A stretch of 64,000 nt of DNA, taken from contig NZ_JACVMX010000003.1 of the NCBI RefSeq assembly GCF_014530035.1, positions 124,001 through 188,000 on the forward strand, in the 5' to 3' direction. The position numbers and the translations under genes were made by a program. Position 1 is the first letter of the stretch, and each line of letters opens with the position of its first letter. The notes beneath the pieces were generated by a model. That model saw only the letters and a program-made list of their open reading frames with translations. It was not told the DNA's origin and ran no database searches. Shown here piece by piece: positions 55,645 to 64,000 of this stretch. Source of the DNA: Leucobacter sp. cx-328. Lineage in GTDB: Bacteria > Actinomycetota > Actinomycetes > Actinomycetales > Microbacteriaceae.

Positions 55645-57120
55645 TTAGGCTTCGCCTGCTGCGGGCACCTCAGCCTGCAACTTTTCTGCGTCTCGCTTCT
55701 TCAGCTTCTTCCGCACAAGCGGCCAGAAGAGTACGAGTACCACGGTCGCGATGAGGCTCGTCCACACCTGGGTTCGGCCAGCCTCAGTCGTGAGCATGAT
55801 GATCAGGATCGCGATGATCGCGAGGATGAGGACAATGTTTAGCCAGGGGTGCAGCCACATCTTCAGCTTCAGGCCCTTGACCTCTTCAGGACTCATCTTC
55901 TGGCGCAGGCGCATCTGCGTCACTGCAATGAAGACGTAGACAAAGAGCGCAACGAGGCCAGCCGAGTTCATGATGAACGAGAAGACGCCCGAGTCAGGCG
56001 CTGCGAAGTTCACGATCGTTGCCGCGACCGCGCCACTCGTGGAGGCAATCAGAGCCCAGACAGGCACACCGTTGCGGGAACGCTTCGAAATCAGCTTCGG
56101 CGCAAAGCCCTGATCTGCGAGAGCAGCGAACATGCGTGAGGCCGAGTACAGGCCAGAGTTCAGCACCGAGATCACCGCGGTGAAGATGATGAGCTGCATG
56201 ATCATCGCTGCGCCGGGAACGCCCAGCAGCGAGAACACCTGCGTGAACGGAGCCACTGCGACGCTCACGGGTTCGGGGAGTTCATCCCAGGGAATGACCA
56301 TCGTAATGATGAGCACTGCACCTACGAAGAAGAGCAAGATTCGCCAAATGATGGTGTGCGTTGCCTGACGGATGCCCTTCGCTGGGTCTTCCGATTCAGC
56401 GGCTGCCATAACCGCAATCTCAGTGCCGAAGTACGAGAAGATGACGAGTGCTACACCAGTGAAGACCACGCCGAAACCGTTCGGTGCGAAGCCGCCATGC
56501 TCCCAAAGATTCGGTACAGAGAACGTTGCGTTCGGCCAGAGTCCGAGCGCAAAGAGTAGACCAGCGCCCAAGAACACCACAATCGCAACGACCTTGATGC
56601 TTGCGAGCCAGAACTCAACCTCACCGAAGGTACGAACGGAAATGAGGTTGGTACCGACGAAGATCGCGATAAGAATGAGCGACCATGCCCATCCCGGCAG
56701 GAAGGTGAACCAGCCGTTGAGGGTTTCACCACCGAGTACGGCCTCATATGCAAGGACGCCGACCCAGAAGTACCAGTACAGCCAGCCGACGAGATATGCC
56801 GCCCAGTTACCAAGACCGACACGTGCGTACTCCATGAACGAGCCGATGGTGGGCCGCGCCGCCGCCATCTCTCCGAGCATGCGCATCGCCAGGAAGACCA
56901 GAAGCCCGCCAATGAGGTAGGACAGCACCGCTGCCGGTCCAACCGCACGAATCACGTTGCCAGAGCCCACGAACAAGCTCGCGCCAATGATGCCGCCAAG
57001 CGTGATCATTGTCACGTGACGTGATGCCAGCTTCTTGTGCTGGGCGGGAGGCGGTGTCGAGGCGTTCGGTATCTCTTTTGCTCCGTTGTTTAATGCACCG
57101 TTTGAGTTGTTGTCACTCAC
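55645..57120 (-). CDS. APC-family amino-acid permease
   Basis: 491 aa with 12 hydrophobic segments and the amino-acid permease entry TLGGIIGASLFVGSGNVI. Closest in feel to GabP/AroP/CycA-type permeases (GGLLVFLAMRMLGEMAAARPTIGSF). It carries amino acids with protons into the cell; the substrate is uncertain. The N-terminal ~30 residues are polar. A 20-bp palindrome lies 154 nt upstream, at the end of rsmE. Confidence 0.92.
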   Translation of the reverse strand: MSDNNSNGALNNGAKEIPNASTPPPAQHKKLASRHVTMITLGGIIGASLFVGSGNVIRAVGPAAVLSYLIGGLLVFLAMRMLGEMAAARPTIGSFMEYARVGLGNWAAYLVGWLYWYFWVGVLAYEAVLGGETLNGWFTFLPGWAWSLILIAIFVGTNLISVRTFGEVEFWLASIKVVAIVVFLGAGLLFALGLWPNATFSVPNLWEHGGFAPNGFGVVFTGVALVIFSYFGTEIAVMAAAESEDPAKGIRQATHTIIWRILLFFVGAVLIITMVIPWDELPEPVSVAVAPFTQVFSLLGVPGAAMIMQLIIFTAVISVLNSGLYSASRMFAALADQGFAPKLISKRSRNGVPVWALIASTSGAVAATIVNFAAPDSGVFSFIMNSAGLVALFVYVFIAVTQMRLRQKMSPEEVKGLKLKMWLHPWLNIVLILAIIAILIIMLTTEAGRTQVWTSLIATVVLVLFWPLVRKKLKKRDAEKLQAEVPAAGEA

Positions 57121-57273
57121 TTGTAAAAACCTCTATATACCTATGTTCAACGCACATATTCTGGGATCGCTCGTAGCGCACCCCATGCGTGAGGACGATG
57201 GTATACCCAGGTGACTTATATCGCAAAAGCCAGAACAAGGCCAGAGTGGAATTGATCCCGTTTAGTGGAACAA

Positions 57274-57293
57274 ATAAGTGCATATGCACTTAT
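57274..57293. promoter_or_regulatory. 20-bp perfect palindrome, possible operator
   Basis: ATAAGTGCATATGCACTTAT, immediately past the rsmE stop and upstream of the permease. It is typical in size for a GntR or TetR-type operator. It is too A/T-poor at its end to be a terminator. Confidence 0.5.
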
Positions 57294-58061
57294 CTACCAG
57301 CGGTGTAGTCCCACATTCAGCACAGCAAGTGCGGCCGGACCAGCAGATGATGTGCGAAGTACCGTATTTCCGAGCACGAGCACACGCGCACCTGCAACCT
57401 CAAGCTCGTCAATCTCGCTGTCAGAAAGCCCACCCTCTGGGCCGACAACGAGCTTCACCTCACGGGTCTCACGGTCGAGACCGTCAGCAACCCATGTACT
57501 CAGGGCGCGCTCACCACGCGGGTGCAGCACCACCACTTCGATCTCGGGATCCGCAGCCGCAAGGCACAGATCACGCGTCGTCGTCAACGGACCAACTGCC
57601 GGGATCCAGGCACGAAGCGACTGCTTCGATGCTTCACGCGTGATGCGCTGCCACTTGGCAATGCCCTTCGCTGACTTCTCCGCACCGCCTGCGCCGTCCC
57701 AGCGCGACACTGAACGTGCAGCCTGCCAGGGAAGAAACCCGTCAACGCCGAATTCCGTCGACTGCTCGACGGCGCGCTCATCTCGGTCGCCCTTCGCAAG
57801 CGCTTGCACGAGCGTGAGTCGAATCTCTGGCGCGGCGGCCTGCGTCACATCGAGCAGGCGAACCGAGAACCGGTCCTTGCCAACGACGGTCGCCTCCGCG
57901 TTTGCCAGCGCGCCCGCACCGTTGCCGATGAGGATCTGCTCGCCCTGCCGTAGGCGACTGACGCGAACTGCATGCCGGGCTTCGTCACCAGTAATTTCGA
58001 TGACGGCGCCGGGAACGAACTCAGCTGCGGTCAGATCCTCGCGGTAATAGAGATTCGCCAC
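57294..58061 (-). CDS. rsmE: 16S rRNA (uracil-1498-N3)-methyltransferase RsmE
   Basis: 255 aa. N-terminal PUA-like part and a SPOUT domain with VVGPEGGLSDSEID and LGNTVLRTSSAGPAAL for the knotted SAM site. It methylates U1498 of 16S rRNA. It follows dnaJ with a 5-nt gap, a common pairing. Confidence 0.95.
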   Translation of the reverse strand: MANLYYREDLTAAEFVPGAVIEITGDEARHAVRVSRLRQGEQILIGNGAGALANAEATVVGKDRFSVRLLDVTQAAAPEIRLTLVQALAKGDRDERAVEQSTEFGVDGFLPWQAARSVSRWDGAGGAEKSAKGIAKWQRITREASKQSLRAWIPAVGPLTTTRDLCLAAADPEIEVVVLHPRGERALSTWVADGLDRETREVKLVVGPEGGLSDSEIDELEVAGARVLVLGNTVLRTSSAGPAALAVLNVGLHRW

Positions 58062-58066
58062 GGTGT

Positions 58067-59176
58067 TTAGTTCTTGAAAAAGCGATCGCGGATCTTGCCA
58101 AAGAAGCCCTGATGGAACTCACCAAAGTGGGGATCTTCATCCTTGCGCAGTGCCGCGAGCTGGCGCACGAGATCTTTCTCACGCTTGCTGAGCTTCGCGG
58201 GGGTCACGACCTGCACAGCAACCTTGAGGTCGCCGCGGTTCGTGGTCTGGAGGCCCTGGATGCCGCGGCCGCGCACGGTGATGATGTCACCCGACTGGAC
58301 GCCAGCGGGAACCTCAATCTCAACCTTGTCACCGTCAAGCGAATCGAGCGAGACCTCAGCGCCGAGCACCGCGTCGGTCATTGCCACCTGCAGCGTACTG
58401 AGCAGGTCATCGCCATCGCGGCTGAAGATATCGTGGTGGGTCACACGGAATTCAATGAAGAGATCGCCGTTGGGGCCACCACCTGGGCCAACCTCGCCAC
58501 CACCACGCATCTGCATACGGGTGCCAGTCTCAATGCCCGAGGGAATGTCGAGCGGCAACTCGCGACGCTCACGCACACGGCCCTTACCTGCGCACGAAGT
58601 GCAGGGGTGCTCAATGATCGTGCCATAGCCCGAGCAGCTGCCACAGGGGTGCATCGTCACAACATTGCCGAAGAGCGAACGAACCTGGCGCTGCACCTGT
58701 CCCTGACCATGGCAGACGTCACAGGTGACGGGGCTCGTGTCTGGCTGGCAGCCACTACCATCACACGTGTTGCAGAGCACGGCGGTGTTAATGGTGATGT
58801 CTCGCTTCGCACCGAAGACAACCTCTTCGAGGGGAACGTCAATGCGAATGAGGGCGTCCTCGCCGCGCTCGGCGCGCGAGCGGGGGCCCTGTGATCCGCC
58901 GCCGAAGCCGCCACCAAAGAAGGTCTCGAAGATATCGCCGAAACCGCCACCGGAGCCACCGAAGCCGGGCTGATCGCCACCACGATCGTAGCGCGCACGC
59001 TGCTCTGCGTCGCTGAGCACGTCGTATGCGTGAGTGACGTCTTTGAAGCGCTCTGCGGCGTCCTCAGACGGGTTCACATCGGGGTGGAGCTGACGCGCAA
59101 GCTTGCGGTACGCCTTCTTGATCTCTTCTGGGGTCGCTTCGCGGGAAACTCCGAGGACCTCGTAGTGATCTGCCAC
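58067..59176 (-). CDS. dnaJ: Chaperone DnaJ (DnaJ2 type)
   Basis: 369 aa. J domain with HPD (residues ~32-34), a Gly/Phe-rich part ([20 protein letters not shown]), four CxxCxGxG zinc motifs ([32 protein letters not shown]) and the C-terminal client domain. Works with DnaK. It is the paralogue linked to hrcA rather than to dnaK-grpE. 55 nt downstream of hrcA and within the CIRCE-controlled unit. Confidence 0.96.
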   Translation of the reverse strand: MADHYEVLGVSREATPEEIKKAYRKLARQLHPDVNPSEDAAERFKDVTHAYDVLSDAEQRARYDRGGDQPGFGGSGGGFGDIFETFFGGGFGGGSQGPRSRAERGEDALIRIDVPLEEVVFGAKRDITINTAVLCNTCDGSGCQPDTSPVTCDVCHGQGQVQRQVRSLFGNVVTMHPCGSCSGYGTIIEHPCTSCAGKGRVRERRELPLDIPSGIETGTRMQMRGGGEVGPGGGPNGDLFIEFRVTHHDIFSRDGDDLLSTLQVAMTDAVLGAEVSLDSLDGDKVEIEVPAGVQSGDIITVRGRGIQGLQTTNRGDLKVAVQVVTPAKLSKREKDLVRQLAALRKDEDPHFGEFHQGFFGKIRDRFFKN

Positions 59177-59231
59177 TCTGATTGCTCCTTAGTGGTTGCG
59201 GTTGAAAACTGATGAAAAACGGCGAAGGCGG

Positions 59232-60269
59232 CTAGTGCGCTTCGTCAAGGATCTGATTAAGGTACCGCGCAACAGCGCGCACGCTCGATATATTGCCCGC
59301 GTAGTCCATACGGACGGGACCGAGCACGCCGAGGCGCGCCGCGTTGTCTCCTACTGAGGCATAGTTCGTAGCGATGATCGACGCTTCGGGCAGGCCATAC
59401 AGCGCGTTCTCACGCCCGATCGAAGCGGCAACGTCACGCTGATCGTGCACGAGTTCTTCGAACAATCGCAACAGGGTGACCTGCTCCTCGATCGCCTCGA
59501 GCACGGTCGTCAAGGTACCGGAGTACTCCCCGGGTCGAGTGAGGTTTGCCGTGCCGGCCACAGCAATCTTGTCGCTGCGATTCGCCTTGAGTTGCCCGAG
59601 AACGATGTCGAGCACGCGCCCGATGAGCTCGTTTTCGAGCGGATCGACCCACTCATTCGCATTCGCAGCGAGTGCGGTCAGCGCGCGTTCAGCAGAGTCA
59701 AGGTCGAGACCGATGATCGCCTGCGCGATCCGCCCTCTGAGACCATTGACCCACGCCTCGGTTACCTGCGCCGAAGGCAATTTCGCGACCTGCTGCTCAA
59801 CTACACCTGAACCCAAGATGAGCACACACAGCACGCGATCTTCACCAACGGCAACGAGATCGATGTGACGCACGACCGTGCTGCGCAGTGACGGGTACTG
59901 CGCAACGGCCACCTGGTTCGTGAGCTGTGCGAGCAGTCGAACCGTGCGGCTCATGGCATCGTCAAGATCATTCGACTCACCGAGGAACCGCTCGATCGCA
60001 GTGCGCTGCGCCCCCGTGAGCGGGCGCGCACGAGCAAGAGTGTCGACATAGAGCCGGTAGCCCTTGTCAGTCGGCACCCGGCCCGAGGAGGTGTGTGTCT
60101 GCGCGATCAGCTCCTGGTCTTCGAGCGAAGCCATGTCATTACGAATGGTTGCGGCCGATACCCCGAAGCTGTGCCGATCAACGATGGACTTCGAACCAAC
60201 CGGCTCACTCGTCGCAACGTAGTCACTCACGATCGCGTGCAGGACAGCGAGACCGCGTTCGGTAACCAT
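59232..60269 (-). CDS. hrcA: Heat-inducible transcription repressor HrcA
   Basis: 345 aa from ATG at 60269, with AGGGAG upstream; the in-frame start 9 codons earlier is weaker. N-terminal winged helix (SAATIRNDMASLEDQELIAQTHTSSGRVPTDKGYRLYVD), then the dimerisation and GAF-like part. It represses heat-shock genes at CIRCE. A perfect CIRCE lies 15-39 nt upstream, so it controls itself and dnaJ. Confidence 0.95.
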   Translation of the reverse strand: MVTERGLAVLHAIVSDYVATSEPVGSKSIVDRHSFGVSAATIRNDMASLEDQELIAQTHTSSGRVPTDKGYRLYVDTLARARPLTGAQRTAIERFLGESNDLDDAMSRTVRLLAQLTNQVAVAQYPSLRSTVVRHIDLVAVGEDRVLCVLILGSGVVEQQVAKLPSAQVTEAWVNGLRGRIAQAIIGLDLDSAERALTALAANANEWVDPLENELIGRVLDIVLGQLKANRSDKIAVAGTANLTRPGEYSGTLTTVLEAIEEQVTLLRLFEELVHDQRDVAASIGRENALYGLPEASIIATNYASVGDNAARLGVLGPVRMDYAGNISSVRAVARYLNQILDEAH

Positions 60270-60283
60270 CGCGACTCCCTTCC

Positions 60284-60308
60284 TGGCACTCAACACCTTC
60301 GAGTGCCA
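60284..60308 (-). promoter_or_regulatory. CIRCE element upstream of hrcA-dnaJ
   Basis: TGGCACTC-N9-GAGTGCCA, a perfect 8-bp inverted repeat with 9-nt spacer and the consensus core GCACTC-N9-GAGTGC. Confidence 0.92.
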
Positions 60309-60336
60309 AGTCTAGCGCAGCAAGCCTCAGAAATAC

Positions 60337-61575
60337 TTAGCTCAGCAGAGCGCCGACTACGCGATCAGCGAGCAGCCGCCCCTTGAGCGTCGGTACGATT
60401 CGGGGCGCGGATCCGCCACCTCCCAGGGCAGTGCGACCCTCGATGAGGCCGTCAGCGATCAGTCCGGCAACCGCTCCGCGTTCGCTCTCAGCAAGAGCCG
60501 AGATCGGGAGACCGTCAGCAATGCGAGTCTGCAGGAGCACCTGCTCCTCGTGCCGAGCCTCGTCGTCGAGCAGTTCACGCTCGAGCGCGGGCGAGACGCC
60601 CTGTGCGATTCGATCGGCATACGCGCGGGGGTGCTTGACGTTCCACCAGCGCGTGCCACCAATGTGGCTGTGCGCGCCTGGGCCGGCAGCCCACCAGTCT
60701 TCACCGGTCCAGTATGAGAGGTTGTGGCGTGAACGATAGTCTTCGCTGCGCGCCCAGTTACTCACCTCGTACCAGTCGTAGCCAGCCGCCGCGAGCTTCG
60801 CGTCTGCAAGCTCGTACATCTCAGCGTGCAGGTCGTCGTCGGTCTCCGGGTACTCGCCGCGCTTGATCTGCGCGGCAAGCTTCGTGCCAGGCTCGACGAT
60901 CAGGGCGTAGGCCGAGAGATGATCGGGCGCCATCGCGAGTGCAGCATCGAGCGTGGTCTCCCACTCTTCGATGGTCTCGCCAGGCGAACCGTAGATGAGA
61001 TCAAGACTGACCTGCAGGCCAACCTCGCGCGCCCAGCCAACCACCTGCGGCACGCGCTCCGGCGAGTGGGTACGATCAAGCACGCTCAACACCTTGGGCA
61101 CAGCCGACTGCATACCAAAGCTGACACGGGTGAAGCCGTTGTCTGCAAGGTGTTGCAGATACGCGCGATCAACAGAATCGGGGTTCGCTTCGGTCGTCAC
61201 CTCAGCGCCCTCCGCAATACCCCACTCATCACGAATACGGTTGAGCATCAGCACGAGGTCGGCAGCGGGAAGCAGCGTCGGGGTACCGCCGCCGAAGAAG
61301 ACGGTCGACACCTGGCGCTCGGGAAGACCCGAGTCACGCATCACCTTGGCGCCAAAGCTCAGTTCAGTTGCCGCCTCAGACGCGTAGTGCGACTGATTCG
61401 TCGTGCCGAGCTCGCTCGCGGTGTAGGTGTTGAAGTCGCAGTATCCGCAGCGCACACGGCAGTATGGGACGTGGACATACACGCCAAACTTCCGATCCTC
61501 TGCGCCAGGAAGCACAGAGGCCGGAAGGGCACCGTCAGCGGGAGCAGGCTCGCCGGGCGGGAAGGTGCTTGGCAC
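60337..61575 (-). CDS. hemW: Radical SAM protein HemW
   Basis: 412 aa from GTG at 61575. Radical SAM cluster motif YCRVRCGYC and the TIM-barrel motif FFGGGTPTLL; C-terminal HemN-type domain. HemW acts as a haem chaperone and was long annotated as oxygen-independent coproporphyrinogen oxidase. It lacks the extra Cys of true HemN (four-residue CxxxCxxC motif only). It precedes hrcA (28 nt before the CIRCE) and follows the DUF1990 gene by 2 nt. Confidence 0.94.
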   Translation of the reverse strand: MPSTFPPGEPAPADGALPASVLPGAEDRKFGVYVHVPYCRVRCGYCDFNTYTASELGTTNQSHYASEAATELSFGAKVMRDSGLPERQVSTVFFGGGTPTLLPAADLVLMLNRIRDEWGIAEGAEVTTEANPDSVDRAYLQHLADNGFTRVSFGMQSAVPKVLSVLDRTHSPERVPQVVGWAREVGLQVSLDLIYGSPGETIEEWETTLDAALAMAPDHLSAYALIVEPGTKLAAQIKRGEYPETDDDLHAEMYELADAKLAAAGYDWYEVSNWARSEDYRSRHNLSYWTGEDWWAAGPGAHSHIGGTRWWNVKHPRAYADRIAQGVSPALERELLDDEARHEEQVLLQTRIADGLPISALAESERGAVAGLIADGLIEGRTALGGGGSAPRIVPTLKGRLLADRVVGALLS

Positions 61576-61577
61576 GG

Positions 61578-62360
61578 TTAGCGATCCGCCGAATCGTCAG
61601 CGGGCAGCTCGATAATGATCGGCTCGGCAGCGGCGCCAGTCTCGGCAGTGGCATCGTCAGCTCCGGAATCAGCCTCGGCATCATCGTTCGGCAGCGAGTT
61701 CACCGGCGCAGCGCCAGGTTGCAGCGCTTCAAGGATGCGCTTTGCCGCATCAACGACGTTGCGCTGATCGCCACGCGCCTTGAGGCCGAGGAATCCGTTC
61801 TGCGAGGAGTAGAAGAAACCACGAACGCCGGCCCAGACCGTGCCGTCTTCCTTCAGCTCCACAACTGCGAAGTGCTCGCCGTAGGGGCCGCCCTCTGCAG
61901 AACGATCACCCCATGCGAAGCCGATGCGGTTCGTCTCGACGAGTGTGTAGACCACGAGTATCTCGCGATCAAGATCGCCGATACGCAGGCGTGCAGTGGT
62001 GCCAGCCGTAATGAACGGCTCACCGTCAGGGCCGAACAATTCTTCGGTGTTGCCACTGGGCAGAGGCGAGCCCTCGGCATCGAACGCGACACCAACATAG
62101 TTGCTACCTTCGCCACGATCGACATCGTCGACCGCGCAGCCCGCACCGCGGTGCGCACCCCAGGTCATCAGCCAGCTTGACGCCAGAATGAATCGCTCTT
62201 CGCCGCTTCCAAGCTGTGCCGTCTCCTCATATGAGGTGCTGCCAGCCGGCGGAAAGCGGAGCAGATCGCTCGCCCGCGAGGCACCGACGGCTGCATAGCC
62301 AACGGGCATCTCGCGATGGGTCGAGCGCCGCGGAAGTTCTTCCTTCGGCGCCGGGGTCAC
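61578..62360 (-). CDS. DUF1990-family protein
   Basis: 260 aa from GTG at 62360, overlapping the lepA stop by 4 bp (GTGA). A single domain of the DUF1990 family at about 10-200 ([60 protein letters not shown]), then an acidic Ala/Asp tail. Function unknown; the lepA-DUF1990-hemW order is common in actinobacteria. Confidence 0.88.
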   Translation of the reverse strand: MTPAPKEELPRRSTHREMPVGYAAVGASRASDLLRFPPAGSTSYEETAQLGSGEERFILASSWLMTWGAHRGAGCAVDDVDRGEGSNYVGVAFDAEGSPLPSGNTEELFGPDGEPFITAGTTARLRIGDLDREILVVYTLVETNRIGFAWGDRSAEGGPYGEHFAVVELKEDGTVWAGVRGFFYSSQNGFLGLKARGDQRNVVDAAKRILEALQPGAAPVNSLPNDDAEADSGADDATAETGAAAEPIIIELPADDSADR

Positions 62361-64000
62361 TTCTTCGCGTCCTTCGTCTCGACGTCGCCCGACAGCGCTG
62401 CGATGAAGGCCTCCTGCGGCACTTCAACACGGCCAACCATCTTCATACGCTTCTTGCCTTCCTTCTGCTTTTCGAGCAGCTTGCGTTTACGGCTAATATC
62501 GCCGCCGTAGCACTTGGCAAGGACGTCCTTACGAATGGCGCGGATCGTCTCACGAGCAATAATGCGCGAGCCAACCGCAGCCTGGATGGGCACCTCGAAC
62601 TGCTGGCGCGGGATGAGCTTGCGCAGGCGCTCAGCCATCATCGTTCCGTAGTGGTAGGCATTGTCGCGGTGGACGATCGCGCTGAACGCATCGACCTTGT
62701 CACCCTGGAGGAGGATGTCAACCTTGACGAGGTCGGCTTCCTGCTCACCCATGGGTTCGTAGTCGAGCGACGCGTAGCCCTGGGTACGGCTCTTGAGGTG
62801 GTCGAAGAAGTCGAACACGATTTCACCGAGGGGAATGCTGTAGCGAAGCTCAACACGCTCGCCGAGGTATTCCATGCCCATGAGGCTGCCACGGCGGCTC
62901 TGGCAGAGCTCCATGACGGTGCCGACGTAATCCTTCGGAGTGAGGATCGCGACGCGTACGACGGGCTCACGCACCGAGCGAATCTTGCCCTCGGGGTACT
63001 CGCTCGGGTTCGTCACGGTCGTCTCCGAGCCGTCTTCACTCGTCACCTGGTACACCACGCTAGGCGCGGTCGCGATGAGATCAAGGTCGAACTCACGGCG
63101 CAGGCGCTCCGAGATGATTTCGAGGTGCAATAGGCCAAGGAAGCCACAGCGGAAGCCGAAGCCAAGTGCGACCGAGGTCTCTGGCTCGTACTGAAGCGCC
63201 GCGTCAGAAAGCTTGAGCTTGTCGAGCGCCTCGCGGAGCACCGGGTAGTCCGAGCCGTCAATCGGGTACAGACCCGAGAAGACCATGGGCTTCGGGTCGG
63301 TGTAGCCGGGCAGTGCCTCTTCAGCACCGTGGAACTTGGTGGTGACGGTATCGCCGACCTTCGACTGGCGAACGTCCTTTACACCGGTGATGAGGTAGCC
63401 CACCTCGCCGACACCGAGACCCTTGGTCGGGGTCGGGCCGGGAGCCGAGACGCCAATCTCGAGCGCTTCGTGCTCAGTCTTGGTCGACATCATAAGGACC
63501 TTCTCACGCGGGGTGAGCTTGCCGTCAACCATACGGACGTAAGTAACCACGCCACGGTAGGGATCGTAGACCGAGTCAAAGATCATTGCGCGGGCGGGGC
63601 CGTCAGCGTTACCGACGGGCGCGGGAACGCGCTCAATGACACTGTTGAGCAGCTCTTCAACACCCATGCCGGTCTTGCCCGACACCTTGAGAATGTCATC
63701 GGGGTTGCCGCCGATGAGATCCGCGATCTCAGCAGCTACGCGCTCAGGGTCTGCAGCTGGGAGGTCGATCTTGTTCAAGACCGGGATGATCTCGAGATCG
63801 TTCTCCATCGCGAGGTAGAGGTTCGCGAGCGTCTGCGCCTCGATGCCCTGTGCGGCGTCAACGAGCAAGATCGCACCCTCACACGCTGCCAGTGAGCGAG
63901 ATACCTCGTAGCTGAAGTCAACGTGACCCGGGGTATCGATCATGTTCAGTGCATAGTCACCACCGTCGTGGTTCCAATGCATACGGACAGCCTGCGACTT
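62357..64000 (-). CDS. lepA: Elongation factor 4 (LepA), N-terminus cut by the window edge
   Basis: 548 codons visible, from the right edge to the stop at 62357. The frame stays open past 64000, so the first ~70 residues including the P-loop are missing. Seen are [28 protein letters not shown], and the LepA C-terminal domain ([28 protein letters not shown]). EF4 acts on stalled ribosomes. It overlaps the DUF1990 start by 4 bp. Confidence 0.96.
   Translation of the reverse strand, partial: KSQAVRMHWNHDGGDYALNMIDTPGHVDFSYEVSRSLAACEGAILLVDAAQGIEAQTLANLYLAMENDLEIIPVLNKIDLPAADPERVAAEIADLIGGNPDDILKVSGKTGMGVEELLNSVIERVPAPVGNADGPARAMIFDSVYDPYRGVVTYVRMVDGKLTPREKVLMMSTKTEHEALEIGVSAPGPTPTKGLGVGEVGYLITGVKDVRQSKVGDTVTTKFHGAEEALPGYTDPKPMVFSGLYPIDGSDYPVLREALDKLKLSDAALQYEPETSVALGFGFRCGFLGLLHLEIISERLRREFDLDLIATAPSVVYQVTSEDGSETTVTNPSEYPEGKIRSVREPVVRVAILTPKDYVGTVMELCQSRRGSLMGMEYLGERVELRYSIPLGEIVFDFFDHLKSRTQGYASLDYEPMGEQEADLVKVDILLQGDKVDAFSAIVHRDNAYHYGTMMAERLRKLIPRQQFEVPIQAAVGSRIIARETIRAIRKDVLAKCYGGDISRKRKLLEKQKEGKKRMKMVGRVEVPQEAFIAALSGDVETKDAKK

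Overview
The window looks like chromosome of a high-GC actinobacterium, most likely family Microbacteriaceae and Leucobacter-like (inferred from gene content and order, not from a database search). Supporting signs are mshC (mycothiol synthesis), a WYL/PafC-type regulator beside an FKBP lipoprotein and trmI, a PAC2 protein, HrcA with a CIRCE site, LAxTG (sortase E-type) wall-anchored proteins and the order rne-rplU-rpmA-obgE-proB-proA-nadD-rsfS. Coding is dense, with many 1-4 bp ATGA/GTGA overlaps. The first gene (WYL regulator) and the last gene (lepA) are cut by the window edges.

Layout. 1-5041: WYL regulator, FKBP lipoprotein, a HAD phosphatase in one open frame with tRNA m1A58 methyltransferase, and PAC2. 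5128-11118: an 778-aa coiled-coil wall protein, mshC, uppP and an M20 peptidase. 11191-13055: two near-identical 182-bp copies of a tRNA-Leu(GAG) unit bracketing a second yidC and a small membrane protein. 13155-21485: YbaK deacylase, DEAD helicase, SGNH hydrolase, GerW-like protein, gluQRS, FAD oxidoreductase, pdxY, a fluC pair and a secreted protein. 21614-26443: a polar amino-acid ABC importer followed by a wall-anchored cyanophycinase. 26520-28190: a rhodanese lipoprotein and DUF4395 protein behind a CsoR/CstR-type operator, then a macrodomain protein.

28272-32494 is a small integrative element in the 3' end of tRNA-Ala(GGC). Both junctions carry TGGTGG, the complement of the tRNA CCACCA end. 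The probable tRNA-Ala terminator now sits at the far left junction, 4.2 kb from its tRNA. The serine recombinase at the right end and a double-HTH open frame at the left end share the same phase across TGGTGG. In the excised circle they would therefore form one continuous recombinase-HTH gene; integration cuts this gene and makes the recombinase frame read antisense through the tRNA. This copy also has an in-frame TAA in the recombinase. Its cargo is a type IV prepilin-like protein with a Fibrobacter-type paralogous domain, plus a small unknown gene.

32601-49055 is housekeeping: rsfS, a proline-rich acidic membrane protein, nadD, proA, proB, obgE, L27, L21, RNase E/G, a VKOR protein, coaE, rpsA, ruvBA (no ruvC beside them) and leuA with a clear leucine attenuator. 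49089-64000 holds a DUF2207 protein, a DUF5684 protein, the era-CNNM-ybeY-phoH-hinT run, an amino-acid permease, rsmE-dnaJ-hrcA under CIRCE, hemW, a DUF1990 protein and lepA. No CRISPR array, rRNA gene or replication origin was seen.
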